64,000 nt of DNA from Novosphingobium clariflavum (GTDB taxonomy: Bacteria > Pseudomonadota > Alphaproteobacteria > Sphingomonadales > Sphingomonadaceae). Below, one piece after another: positions 25,459 through 34,297 of the stretch. The stretch spans positions 1 to 64,000 of the forward strand of contig NZ_JAPCWC010000003.1 of NCBI RefSeq assembly GCF_026420865.1, in the 5' to 3' direction. The position numbers and the translations under genes were made by a program. The notes below the pieces were generated by a model that was not told the origin of the DNA, did no database searches, and was given only the letters and a program-made list of their open reading frames with translations. Positions within the stretch are counted from its first letter, which is position 1; the number at the start of each line of letters is the position of its first letter.

Positions 25459-27588
25459 TCAAGCGGCGTTGCAGGCGCGGGGAAGCAGGCTCTGGAAATC
25501 AACCATCGCTGCCGGGCCCGGCTTGCCGAACAGGAAGCCCTGGCCTTGGGTGCAGCCTTCGCTGCGCAAGTATTCGCGCTCCATCTCGCGCTCGATACCT
25601 TCGGCCACCACGGTTACGCCCAGACTGCGGCCAAGCCCGATGACCGCGCGGATCACCGCGCGCGAATTGGCCTCGCGCTGGAGGTTCAGGATGAACGACT
25701 TGTCGATCTTGATCTTGGTGAAGGGGTAGTTGAGCAGATAACTGAGCGACGAATAGCCGGTACCGAAATCGTCGAGCGAGATGCCGATGCCGAAGGCCCG
25801 CAAGTTGCGGATGATCGCAGCCGGGCGGGGGCCGCGCTCCATCAGCACGGCCTCGGTGATTTCCAGTTCGAGCCGCTCGGCGACAAGGCCGGAGGAGGAG
25901 AGCGCATTGATCACTGTGCTGAGCAAATTGCCGTTGCGGAACTGCAGGGGCGAGACATTGACCGAAAGCCGCACATGTTGGGGCCAGGACATCGCCTCGC
26001 GGCAGGCGGAATTGAGTACGAAGCGGCCGACCTGATCGATCAGCCCCAGTTCTTCCGCAAGCGGGATGAAAACTTCGGGCGATACATGCCCGCGTTCGGC
26101 GTGGTGCCAGCGCAGCAGGGCCTCGCAGCATTCGATCTGCCCGGTCTCGAGATTCACGAGCGGCTGGTAGTGGACTTCCAGGTCGCCGTCCTGCACGGCT
26201 TTGCGCAAGTCCTTCTCGAGCCGGCTCTTGGCCTGGGCTGCCTCGTCCATGCGCAGTTCGAAACTGCGGCAGGTGCCGCGTCGTTCGGCCTTGGCCGCAT
26301 AGAGCGCAAGGTCAGCGTAGCGCATCAGGGTTTGCGGATCGGAACTGTCGTAAGGCGCTACCGAGAAGCCGATGGTCGCGCCGATGTGCAGCATGTTGCC
26401 GTGGATGAAGAACGGTTCGCTGAGGGCGGTGATAATGGACTTGGCGACGAGTTCGGCCTGGGTCTGGCTGGCGCGGCGGAAGATGATCGCGAATTCATCA
26501 CCGCCGATGCGGCAGAGCAGGGCGCCTGGCGGGATCAGTTCGCGCATGCGGCGGGCCGCGTCGGTCAGCAGCATGTCGCCGAAGTGATGGCCGTAGGTGT
26601 CGTTCACCGCCTTGAAGTGATCGAGGTCTACCAGCGCAAGGGTGACCGTGTTGGCCGATGACGCTTCCTCGAGCACGGCGCTCAGGTATTCGCGGCAGTG
26701 CGGACGGTTCGCGAGTCCGGTCAGTTCATCGTGACGCGCCATGTGCGCCATGTGCGCCATGCGCTGTTCGATGCGCCGGCGTTCGGTGACGTCGACGATC
26801 GAGACGATGGTGACCGGTTCGTCTTCCATGTGCGAAAGGCGCGTGGATACCATGGCTTCGACGTTCGTGCCGTCCCGGCGTCGCAGTGGCCAGCATGAAT
26901 CCCCTTCGGGGCAATCGCTGGCCAAGAGGGCCATGGCGCTGTCGCGGTCAGCGCGGGAGAAAAGGCATTCGGCGTCCAGGCCAGCCATTTCGTCGGCGCT
27001 GTAGCGGAACAGGCGGCAGGCCGCCTCGTTGGCGGAACGGATAAGCCCGGTCGCGGCGTCGTAGACCAGCATGGCCAGCGGGTTCTGCTCGAACAGCAGG
27101 CGGAAGGCTTCCTCGCGCCGGCGGATGTCGGTGATGTCGACGCGGATGCCGATCGTGCCGCCGCTTTCGGTCTTGCGCTCTTCGATCAGGATGCAACGGC
27201 CATTGGAAAGGCGCTGTTCGTGGCGGCAGTCGGACTGGCGCAACATCTCGATGCGGCGGGCCAGCCATTCCTCTTCCTGCCCGATCGCTTCGGGATAGTC
27301 GCCGCGCGACACGCCGATCCGCAGGGTGTCGCCCAGCTTTGCGCCGGGTTGCAGCAGATCGGCCGAGCGGCAGTAGATTTCCGCATAGCGGCGATTCCAG
27401 AGAATGTAGCGGTCTTCCTCATCGAGGATGACGATACCCTGGGGCATGGCTTCGATTGCGTCGCGCAGCAGTCGTTCGGCGCGAGAGGCGGCGGACAGAG
27501 CCGCTGCGAGTGATTCGTGCGTGAGCGCTACCGACGGATCATCCGCCGGTTTCCTTGCTTCCCGTTCGAAATCGTCCCCAAGAATCAA
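25459..27588 (-). CDS. PAS-PAS-GGDEF-EAL cyclic-di-GMP enzyme
   Basis: This 709-residue cytoplasmic protein has two PAS-type sensor domains (about 40-160 and 165-280), a GGDEF domain with an intact RIGGDEF and an EAL domain with EALLRW, SVNVSPLQF, DDFGTGYSSLSYL, KIDKSF and AEGIE all present. It could both make and degrade cyclic-di-GMP; which activity dominates is not visible. No membrane segment is seen. A short tandem repeat lies at the PAS-GGDEF junction. It lies in tandem with another GGDEF-EAL gene. Confidence 0.93.
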   Translation of the reverse strand: MILGDDFEREARKPADDPSVALTHESLAAALSAASRAERLLRDAIEAMPQGIVILDEEDRYILWNRRYAEIYCRSADLLQPGAKLGDTLRIGVSRGDYPEAIGQEEEWLARRIEMLRQSDCRHEQRLSNGRCILIEERKTESGGTIGIRVDITDIRRREEAFRLLFEQNPLAMLVYDAATGLIRSANEAACRLFRYSADEMAGLDAECLFSRADRDSAMALLASDCPEGDSCWPLRRRDGTNVEAMVSTRLSHMEDEPVTIVSIVDVTERRRIEQRMAHMAHMARHDELTGLANRPHCREYLSAVLEEASSANTVTLALVDLDHFKAVNDTYGHHFGDMLLTDAARRMRELIPPGALLCRIGGDEFAIIFRRASQTQAELVAKSIITALSEPFFIHGNMLHIGATIGFSVAPYDSSDPQTLMRYADLALYAAKAERRGTCRSFELRMDEAAQAKSRLEKDLRKAVQDGDLEVHYQPLVNLETGQIECCEALLRWHHAERGHVSPEVFIPLAEELGLIDQVGRFVLNSACREAMSWPQHVRLSVNVSPLQFRNGNLLSTVINALSSSGLVAERLELEITEAVLMERGPRPAAIIRNLRAFGIGISLDDFGTGYSSLSYLLNYPFTKIKIDKSFILNLQREANSRAVIRAVIGLGRSLGVTVVAEGIEREMEREYLRSEGCTQGQGFLFGKPGPAAMVDFQSLLPRACNAA
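26736..26762. repeat. 9-bp tandem repeat in the PAS-GGDEF linker
   Basis: GCGCCATGT occurs twice, followed by a partial third copy GCGCCATGC. It encodes the repeated AHM in MAHMAHMARHDELTGL, the helix that joins sensor and GGDEF domains. The other GGDEF protein has a single IAHMALHDPLTGL. Confidence 0.75.
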
Positions 27589-27689
27589 GATGGTGCCCCC
27601 AAAGCTGGCAGCCGGGGCATACTAGGCAAGGCGTTAATTTTCTTGTCAATGTTACATGCGACAGGCCGAGGCCCTCGTGCCGCGAGCAC

Positions 27690-30521
27690 TCAGTTGCCGG
27701 TTGCGCTTGCCGTTCGTGCTGGTTCCGAGGCGTCTTCGCGTTCGCGCGGCGGTGCGGCTGGTCGTCCGAACAGGTAGCCCTGGGCCTCGTCGCAGCCTTC
27801 ATCGCGCAGCACGGCCAGTTGCTTTTCGGTCTCGACCCCTTCGGCCAGAACCGGGATCTGCAGGCTGCGGCCGAGCGCCAGTACGGCGCGGATGATGGCG
27901 CGGGCCTGATTGCTGTGTTCGGCGCGCGACATGAAGGATTTGTCGATCTTGATCTTGTCGAAGGGGAAGGAGTGCAGGGTGTCGAGCGAGGAATAGCCGG
28001 TGCCGAAGTCGTCAATGGCGACGCTCACGCCCATGCTCTTGATCTGGCGCAGGCAGTGCAGGGCGCGCAGCTTGTCGGAGATGATCGCGGTTTCGGTGAT
28101 CTCCAGTTCCAGCCTGCTGGGGGAAAGACCCGTTTCGACCAGGATCTCGCGCAGCGTCTCGACCAGCCCGGGCTGGAGGAATTGCACCGGGGAAAGATTG
28201 ACCGCGATCTTGATTGTACTCTGCCATTTGCGGGCTTCACGGCAGGCTTCACGCAGCACCCATTCACCGATGCGGATGATCTCGCCGTTCTCCTCGGCGA
28301 TCGGGATGAAATCATCCGGGGGCACCAGGCCGCGGGTGGGGTGATGCCAACGCAGCAGCGCTTCGTAGGCGCTCAATTGGCCGGTGTGGAGCGAGCGTTG
28401 CGGTTGGTACAGTAGCGAGAGTTCGCCGCGGTCCACCGCATGGCGCAAGTCCGCGGCCAGTTGCCGACGCTGGCGGGCGGTTTCGTCCATGCCGTGCTGG
28501 AAGAAACAGAGGTTTTCGCCGAGCGTTGCCTTGGCCCGGTACATGGCAAGATCCGCGTTGTTCAGAAGGGTCTCGCGATCGGTCCCGTCGTTCGGGCAGA
28601 TCGCGATGCCGATGCTGCCGTCCACCACAAAATGGTGCTCGCTGTCACCTATCGGCGCGATGATGGCATTGCGCAGACGCGCGAGGAAGTCGTTCAGTTC
28701 GCTGCGGTTGGCGAACATCTTGCAGGCGGCGAATTCGTCACCACCGAGGCGAGCCACCGCTTCTCCTTCGCCCAGCATTTCGCCAAGCCGCTGGGCGATC
28801 GACTGGAGCACGAGATCGCCCGCCGCGTGGCCCTGTGAATCGTTGATTTCCTTGAAGCGGTCCAGATCCACGCCAATGACGGCGAGCTGCTTTTTCAGAG
28901 GTGCCGCCGCCGCCAGAAGTTCATCCACCAGCATGGCAAAGCGCGTGCGGTTCGGCAGGCCGGTCAGCGGATCGTGCAAGGCCATGTGCGCGATCTTGGC
29001 CTCCGATTTACGCTGTTCGGTGATGTCGTCGCAGGTCGTGACCCAGCCGCCTTCGGGCAAGGCGCGGTTGGCCACCGAGATCACATGGTTCTCTCCGAAG
29101 TCCGCGATGATGGGGGCGCTTCCGGTATCGGCCAGGGTTTCGTGGAGGATGTCCTTCATGTTCCGGAGGACCTGTGAACCGGCTTGCTCGCCTCCCAGGT
29201 TCATGAAGCCGCTGGCGATCAACGCGGCTAAATCGGTGACGTTGCGGCAATCGTCTTCTTCGAGTGACCAGATTTCCCGGAAACGACGGTTGCACAGGAC
29301 GACGCGCTGGTCGGCGTCGAACAGGCACAGTCCCTGGAGCATGTTTTCGAGCGCAGTGTCGAGATGACGCGAGGTTTCCGCGATTAGTGCCTGCGCTTCG
29401 CGGAACGGGGTGATGTTGTGCATCACGAAGGAGAAGCCCAGTTCTTCGCCCGATGGGGCAAGCAGCTTTTCCACCGTGCCATGGGCCCAGAAGCGCGAGC
29501 CGTCCTGTCTCAGGCATTCCCCCGTTCCTGAATGAAGGCCGTTTTCGCGGGCCTGGGCAAGCAGGAAATTGGGCAGGCCTGCAGTCCGATCCTCTTCGGT
29601 GAACAGACGTGCGATCGGCAGGCCGATCATTTCCTGCGCATTGTAGCCGGTCAGTCGCTTGGCCCCGAGATTCCATTGCGAGATGCGACCGTCGTGGTCG
29701 AGCATGCAGATCGCGTAGTCGGAAATCGTCTTCACCAACTGCGAGAACCGACGTTCGCTTTCATCCAAGGCGTTACGGGCGATACGATTGACGATTTGGG
29801 CGGTCATGCCGAGCGCGAAGACGCCCAGGGACACCATGCTGATCCATGCGGTCAGAACGGTGGGGCTGATGGCGATGCCAGAGGAGCGCGGACGCGCCGG
29901 GATCAGGGTGATGGCGGCCACCGCCGTGAAATGAAGCAGCAGCACGCCAGCGACGAGGCAGAGGGCGGCGCCAACTGGAGCCCAGGTTCCTTTCCCGTGA
30001 ACGGCAAGTCGCAGGCCGGGAAGCCACAGCAATGTGGGCAGGAGGATGGATAGTGCCACCATGTCGGGGCGCCAGACGATTCTGGCGGGGATTTCGAGCG
30101 CGGCGGTGCCGATGTAATGCATGGCCGCGATGCCGCCGCCCAGCACCAAGGCTGCGGCAAGCCCGTGCGACTGCCGGTGGCTGGCCAGAGTCAGCCGCAT
30201 GGCCAGTGGCGCGGTTGCGAGTGCCATGACCAGGGACAGCAGGGTCAGGTCGAGCCGGAACGCGAGTGCTTGCGTTCCGGTATAGGCGAGCAGGGCCACG
30301 AAATGGGTCGCCCAGGTGCCAAAGCCGAAAGCGACGCCGGCCAATGTCGCCCAGTTGTGCCGCGTTGCGCCGCTCTCGCAGCGGGCCTGGCGCATGAGTA
30401 TGACGCCGGTCGCTGCAGCCATCGTGCAGACCAGCGCGGCCAGCAGCAGCGCGCCGGGACGGTGCTGATCGCGCAGGCACAGAAAGACGTCGCCGATCCG
30501 GGCAAAAGGAAGGGGTTCCAT
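27690..30521 (-). CDS. MHYT-PAS-GGDEF-EAL membrane cyclic-di-GMP enzyme
   Basis: This protein of about 943 residues has an N-terminal seven-helix MHYT sensor (WATHFVALLAY, AAMHYIGTAAL, LLLHFTAVAAIT: the three H-containing repeats proposed to bind metal for oxygen, CO or NO sensing), two PAS-type domains (about 270-490), an intact GGDEF (RLGGDEFAA) and an EAL domain (EALLRWHHP, NLSPVQF, DDFGTGYSSLD, KIDKSF, AEGVE). Both enzyme sites appear complete. The ATG at 30521 has AGGA at a good distance; a TTG two codons earlier is less likely. Confidence 0.94.
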   Translation of the reverse strand: MEPLPFARIGDVFLCLRDQHRPGALLLAALVCTMAAATGVILMRQARCESGATRHNWATLAGVAFGFGTWATHFVALLAYTGTQALAFRLDLTLLSLVMALATAPLAMRLTLASHRQSHGLAAALVLGGGIAAMHYIGTAALEIPARIVWRPDMVALSILLPTLLWLPGLRLAVHGKGTWAPVGAALCLVAGVLLLHFTAVAAITLIPARPRSSGIAISPTVLTAWISMVSLGVFALGMTAQIVNRIARNALDESERRFSQLVKTISDYAICMLDHDGRISQWNLGAKRLTGYNAQEMIGLPIARLFTEEDRTAGLPNFLLAQARENGLHSGTGECLRQDGSRFWAHGTVEKLLAPSGEELGFSFVMHNITPFREAQALIAETSRHLDTALENMLQGLCLFDADQRVVLCNRRFREIWSLEEDDCRNVTDLAALIASGFMNLGGEQAGSQVLRNMKDILHETLADTGSAPIIADFGENHVISVANRALPEGGWVTTCDDITEQRKSEAKIAHMALHDPLTGLPNRTRFAMLVDELLAAAAPLKKQLAVIGVDLDRFKEINDSQGHAAGDLVLQSIAQRLGEMLGEGEAVARLGGDEFAACKMFANRSELNDFLARLRNAIIAPIGDSEHHFVVDGSIGIAICPNDGTDRETLLNNADLAMYRAKATLGENLCFFQHGMDETARQRRQLAADLRHAVDRGELSLLYQPQRSLHTGQLSAYEALLRWHHPTRGLVPPDDFIPIAEENGEIIRIGEWVLREACREARKWQSTIKIAVNLSPVQFLQPGLVETLREILVETGLSPSRLELEITETAIISDKLRALHCLRQIKSMGVSVAIDDFGTGYSSLDTLHSFPFDKIKIDKSFMSRAEHSNQARAIIRAVLALGRSLQIPVLAEGVETEKQLAVLRDEGCDEAQGYLFGRPAAPPREREDASEPARTASATGN

Positions 30522-30593
30522 CCTCAAAGTCCTGCGCGATGGCTACTTGCAGGACGGCTAAGCCGGCTATGAGGGCTTCTCCGGGGCGCCATG

Positions 30594-30625
30594 AAAAAGC
30601 CCGCCGCACACAGGGTGCGGCGGGC
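30594..30625 (-). terminator. Terminator after the aceA-linked small gene
   Basis: An 11-bp stem (30599-30609 with 30615-30625, GCCCGCCGCAC) is followed on the minus strand by five T. It lies 120 bp past the stop of the small gene at 30746. Confidence 0.88.
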
Positions 30626-30745
30626 GGACTTTCCTCCCCAGGAAAGGTCTTGAGTGGCCCCGTTCAGCCTCGGGGGCGAGCGGGGTTTCGGCAATCGAGC
30701 GTCACTCCCGCTTGCCGGCAGTCTTCTTGATCAGGCTTCTTGTGA

Positions 30746-30916
30746 TCAGCGCCGTGTGGCGCTGCCGAGCCTGTGGTAGAGGTTCGAGTATTGCGAGGAG
30801 ATCGGGTCATCCTCGTGGGCGCGCATGTAGAAAAGCACGGCTTCCTGCAGCAGCTTGAAATCCTGGTTCGAAAGCACCGCGCGGGCGCGGGCCGGTTCGG
30901 TGGTCATGGTGGTCAT
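30746..30916 (-). CDS. Small unrecognised protein downstream of isocitrate lyase
   Basis: This 56-residue protein starts at an ATG with GGAAGG 5 bp upstream. The core is SNQDFKLLQEAVLFYMRAHEDD followed by SSQYSNLYHRLGSA, mostly helical and charged, with no signal peptide. It follows aceA on the same strand by 120 bp and precedes a good terminator, so it is likely the last gene of the aceA unit. The strong ribosome-binding site and protein-like composition argue that it is real. Its function is unknown. Confidence 0.7.
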   Translation of the reverse strand: MTTMTTEPARARAVLSNQDFKLLQEAVLFYMRAHEDDPISSQYSNLYHRLGSATRR

Positions 30917-31036
30917 TGTACCTTCCTTTCCTTGCTTCACTGGGGCTTTTCCCCGCCGCCTCGGGACTGTCCCTGGGCGTTCTTCGAAGTTCGTCCCGCC
31001 GCCCTGTCCGGCGGCAAATCGGCTTCCTTCGCTGCC

Positions 31037-32629
31037 TCAGGCAGCAAACTGGTTCATCGTGTTGTGGGCGCCGCCCGCCTTGAGTGCGGCTTCCTTGGCG
31101 AAGTATTCCTTGTGGTCGTCGCCGATGTCGGAGCCGGCCATGTTCTGGTGCTTCACGCAGGCGATACCCTGGCGGATCTCCTGGCGCTGGACGCCCTTGA
31201 CGTAGCCGAGCATGCCCGCTTCGCCGAAGTATTCCCGCGCCAGATTGTCGGTCGAGAGCGCGGCGGTGTGGTACGTCGGCAGGGTGATGAGGTGGTGGAA
31301 GATGCCTGCCTCGCGCGCCGCGTCCTTCTGGAAGGTGCGGATGCGCTCGTCGGCCTCTGCCGCCAGTTCGGTACCGTCATAATCCATGCTCATCAGCCTT
31401 GCCCGGTCGTACTGGCTCATGTCGCGGCCTTCGCCTGCCCACGTGTCGAAGACCTGCTGACGGAAGTTGAGCGTCCAGTTGAAGCTGGGCGAGTTGTTGT
31501 AGACCAGCTTGGCGTTCGGGATCACCTCGCGGATGCGGCTGACCATCCCGCCGATCTGGCCGATGTGCGGCTTCTCGGTCTCGATCCAGAGCAGGTCCGC
31601 GCCGTTGCGAAGGGCGTGGATGCAATCGAGCACGCAGCGGTCCTCGCCGGTTCCCGAACGGAACTGGAAGAGGTTGCTGGGCAGGCGCTTGGGCTTCATC
31701 AGCTTGCCGTCGCGGCTGATGAGGACGTCGCCATGACCGACGTTGCCGGCATCGACCTCGTCGCAGTCGAGGAAGGCGTTGTACTGGTCGCCGATGTCGC
31801 CCGCCTCGCGGGTATAGGCGATCTGCTTGGTGAGTCCGGCGCCCAGCGAGTCGGTGCGCGCCACGATCAGGCCTTCGTCGACGCCCAGTTCCATGAAGGC
31901 ATAGCGGACCGCGCGGATCTTCGCGATGAAGTCCTCGTGCGGAACGGTGACCTTGCCGTCCTGGTGGCCGCACTGCTTCTCGTCCGAGACCTGGTTCTCG
32001 ATCTGGATGCAGCAGGCACCTGCCTCGATGAACTTCTTGGCGAGGAGGTACGTCGCCTCCGCGTTGCCGAAGCCCGCATCGATGTCCGCGACGATCGGCA
32101 CGACATGGGTCTCGTGGTTATCGATGGCATGTTCGAGGCGCTTGGCCTCGACTTCGTCACCGGCCTCGCGCGCCTTGTCGAGATCGCGGAACATCATGCC
32201 CAGCTCGCGCGCATCGGCCTGGCGCAGGAAGGTGTAGAGCTCCTCGATCAGCGCGGGCACCGAGGTCTTCTCGTGCATCGACTGGTCGGGAAGCGGCCCG
32301 AACTCGCTGCGCAGCGCCGCGACCATCCAGCCCGAGAGGTAGAGGTAGCGGCCTTTGGTCGTGCCGAAGTGCTTCTTGATGGAAATCATCTTCTGCTGGC
32401 CGATGAAACCGTGCCAGCAGCCCAGCGACTGCGTGTAGTTGGCCGGGTCGAGATCGTAGGCGGCCATGTCCTGGCGCATGATGCGCGCGGTGTAGCGGGC
32501 GATGTCGAGGCCGGTCCTGAAGCGGTTCTGGTGGCGCATGCGGGCGACCGATTCGGCCTCGATCCCGTTCCAGTTCGGCTCGGTTCCGATGGTCTTTCCG
32601 GCTTCGATGATCTTGCTCTGATAGGTCAC
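31037..32629 (-). CDS. aceA: Isocitrate lyase
   Basis: This 530-residue enzyme of the long isocitrate lyase subgroup found in Pseudomonas aeruginosa has the catalytic loop KQCGHQ at 218-223 (C220), the metal-binding DIDAGFGNAEAT at 182-193 and LPTYHTAALSTD near the end. It splits isocitrate to glyoxylate and succinate in the glyoxylate shunt for growth on acetate and fatty acids. The GTG start at 32629 (read as MTYQSK) matches the family N-terminus and has GGGGA upstream; in-frame sequence above it is not family-like. It is divergent from an ScfR-type regulator with a palindromic site in between. Confidence 0.96.
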   Translation of the reverse strand: MTYQSKIIEAGKTIGTEPNWNGIEAESVARMRHQNRFRTGLDIARYTARIMRQDMAAYDLDPANYTQSLGCWHGFIGQQKMISIKKHFGTTKGRYLYLSGWMVAALRSEFGPLPDQSMHEKTSVPALIEELYTFLRQADARELGMMFRDLDKAREAGDEVEAKRLEHAIDNHETHVVPIVADIDAGFGNAEATYLLAKKFIEAGACCIQIENQVSDEKQCGHQDGKVTVPHEDFIAKIRAVRYAFMELGVDEGLIVARTDSLGAGLTKQIAYTREAGDIGDQYNAFLDCDEVDAGNVGHGDVLISRDGKLMKPKRLPSNLFQFRSGTGEDRCVLDCIHALRNGADLLWIETEKPHIGQIGGMVSRIREVIPNAKLVYNNSPSFNWTLNFRQQVFDTWAGEGRDMSQYDRARLMSMDYDGTELAAEADERIRTFQKDAAREAGIFHHLITLPTYHTAALSTDNLAREYFGEAGMLGYVKGVQRQEIRQGIACVKHQNMAGSDIGDDHKEYFAKEAALKAGGAHNTMNQFAA

Positions 32630-32720
32630 TTTGCCAATTCCCCGTTGGAAGAATGTTGCTGGGCTATGACCTGCAGGTAAGCGATAATTTTCCACCCCGG
32701 AATGCGCCCCGAAGTCCGGT

Positions 32721-32750
32721 TGTAAAACTTTACAGATATTCCTTGTAAAG
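32721..32750. promoter_or_regulatory. Candidate ScfR/RamB-type binding sites
   Basis: TGTAAA-AC-TTTACA (32721-32734) is a perfect palindrome, and a half site TTGTAAAG follows at 32743-32750. The core AAAACTTT resembles, from memory, the RamB consensus of Corynebacterium, whose regulator belongs to the same family as the adjacent protein. It lies in the aceA/scfR divergent spacer. Confidence 0.6.
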
Positions 32751-32779
32751 ATGTACGGTCATGACAAAGTGCGCGGGCG

Positions 32780-34168
32780 ATGGCGGAAACACGACCTCTT
32801 TATCTTGGCCCGCGCTTGCGGCGCCTGCGCCGCGAACTGGGGCTCACACAGCAGGCGATGGCGGACGATCTGGAGATTTCGCCCAGCTACGTCGCCTTGC
32901 TGGAACGCAACCAGCGGCCAGTCACGGCGGATATGCTGCTGCGGCTGGCGCGGACCTATCGGCTGGACATCGCCGACATCGCCGGGGACGATGGTGAAGA
33001 CTATGCCCGGCGCCTTGCAGATATCCTGCGTGATCCCTTGTTCGCGGACATCGACTTGCCTTCGCTGGAAGTGGCCGATCTGGCGATGAGCTTTCCGGGC
33101 ATCTCCGAGGCGCTGCTGCGGCTTCACGGGGCCTATACCCGCGAAAGCCAGGCCCTGGCCGAACAGCGCGCGTCTGGCCCGGTCGCAGAGGAAAACGAGC
33201 CGGTGCGCGAGGCACAGCGCTTCCTCGGGGCTTCGCGCAACTATTTCCACGGCATCGACGTGCGGGCGGAAGAACTGGCCGGTGAGATCGAGCAGGCCGG
33301 CGGCGCCACGGCGTGGCTTGCCGCCAAGGGTGTGCGCGTGCGTTTCCTGCCGCCTGACGTCATGGTCGATTCGCTGCGGCGGTTCGACCGGCATAACCAG
33401 CAACTCCTGATCGACGATACGCTTGTCGCTTCGAGCAGGGCATTCCAGATCGCCACACACATTGCGCATACGGCGATGCGCAGCGATATCGTGGCGGTCG
33501 TGCGCGGGGCGGCCTTCGCACAAACCATCACGGCGACCTTGGTGCGCCGGGCACTGGCCGGCTATGCGGCAGCGGCAATCCTCATGCCTTATGCAAGGTT
33601 TGCCCGCGCAGCGGAAGCACGGCGCTACGATGTCGAGGCTCTCTGCGGACTGTTCGGCACCAGCTTCGAGCAGGTCGCTCACCGCCTCACCACCCTGCAC
33701 CGTCCAGGGGAGGAGCGGGTGCCGTTCTTTTTCCTGCGCGTGGACGAGGCCGGCAACGTCTCGAAGCGGCTGGACGGTGCGGGTTTTCCTTTCGCCGCGC
33801 ATGGCGGTGGGTGCCCCTTGTGGTCGGTGCATCAGGTGTTCCGCTGGCCGGGCGAGGTGCATACGCAGTGGCTGGAACTGCCGGACGGTCAGCGCTTCTT
33901 CTCGGTCGCGCGCACCGTCGTTTCGGGGGAGGGGCGGCATGCGCGGATGAAGGTCACGCGCGCCGTGGCACTGGCCTGTGCGGCGGAAGAGGCGGGCAAG
34001 CTTGTCTATTCGGCGGGCGGTGACGCAAGCGTCACGCCGATCGGCGTTACTTGCCGCCTGTGCCAGCGCGCCGACTGTGCCGCCCGTTCGGTGCCGCCGA
34101 TCGGGCGCGACGTGCTGGCTGACGACTATCGCCGCGCCGCGCAGCCCTACACGTTTGCTGAAAGCTGA
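32780..34168 (+). CDS. ScfR/RamB-type XRE regulator of short-chain acyl metabolism
   Basis: This 462-residue regulator has an N-terminal XRE helix-turn-helix (residues 10-65: LGLTQQAMADDLEISPSYVALLERNQRPVT), a middle IrrE/DUF955-like region in which a clear HEXXH is not seen (IATHIAHTAMRSDI instead), and a C-terminal DUF2083-like domain with a cysteine cluster (CRLCQRADCAARSVPPIGR). Proteins of this family sense acyl-CoA levels and control acetate, propionate and glyoxylate genes. Being divergent from aceA with a palindrome between, it probably controls aceA and itself. Confidence 0.88.
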   Translation: MAETRPLYLGPRLRRLRRELGLTQQAMADDLEISPSYVALLERNQRPVTADMLLRLARTYRLDIADIAGDDGEDYARRLADILRDPLFADIDLPSLEVADLAMSFPGISEALLRLHGAYTRESQALAEQRASGPVAEENEPVREAQRFLGASRNYFHGIDVRAEELAGEIEQAGGATAWLAAKGVRVRFLPPDVMVDSLRRFDRHNQQLLIDDTLVASSRAFQIATHIAHTAMRSDIVAVVRGAAFAQTITATLVRRALAGYAAAAILMPYARFARAAEARRYDVEALCGLFGTSFEQVAHRLTTLHRPGEERVPFFFLRVDEAGNVSKRLDGAGFPFAAHGGGCPLWSVHQVFRWPGEVHTQWLELPDGQRFFSVARTVVSGEGRHARMKVTRAVALACAAEEAGKLVYSAGGDASVTPIGVTCRLCQRADCAARSVPPIGRDVLADDYRRAAQPYTFAES

Positions 34169-34297
34169 GATTCTCAGCTTCGAATTTCCCAGCGCTCATG
34201 CGCAAAGTTCGTCCGGGCGATGGCACGCTGGGCATGCTTGCGAGGATGCTGCGCTCGCCGCAGCATCGGGGCGTCAGGATCGTGCTTGGGCGAGAGG

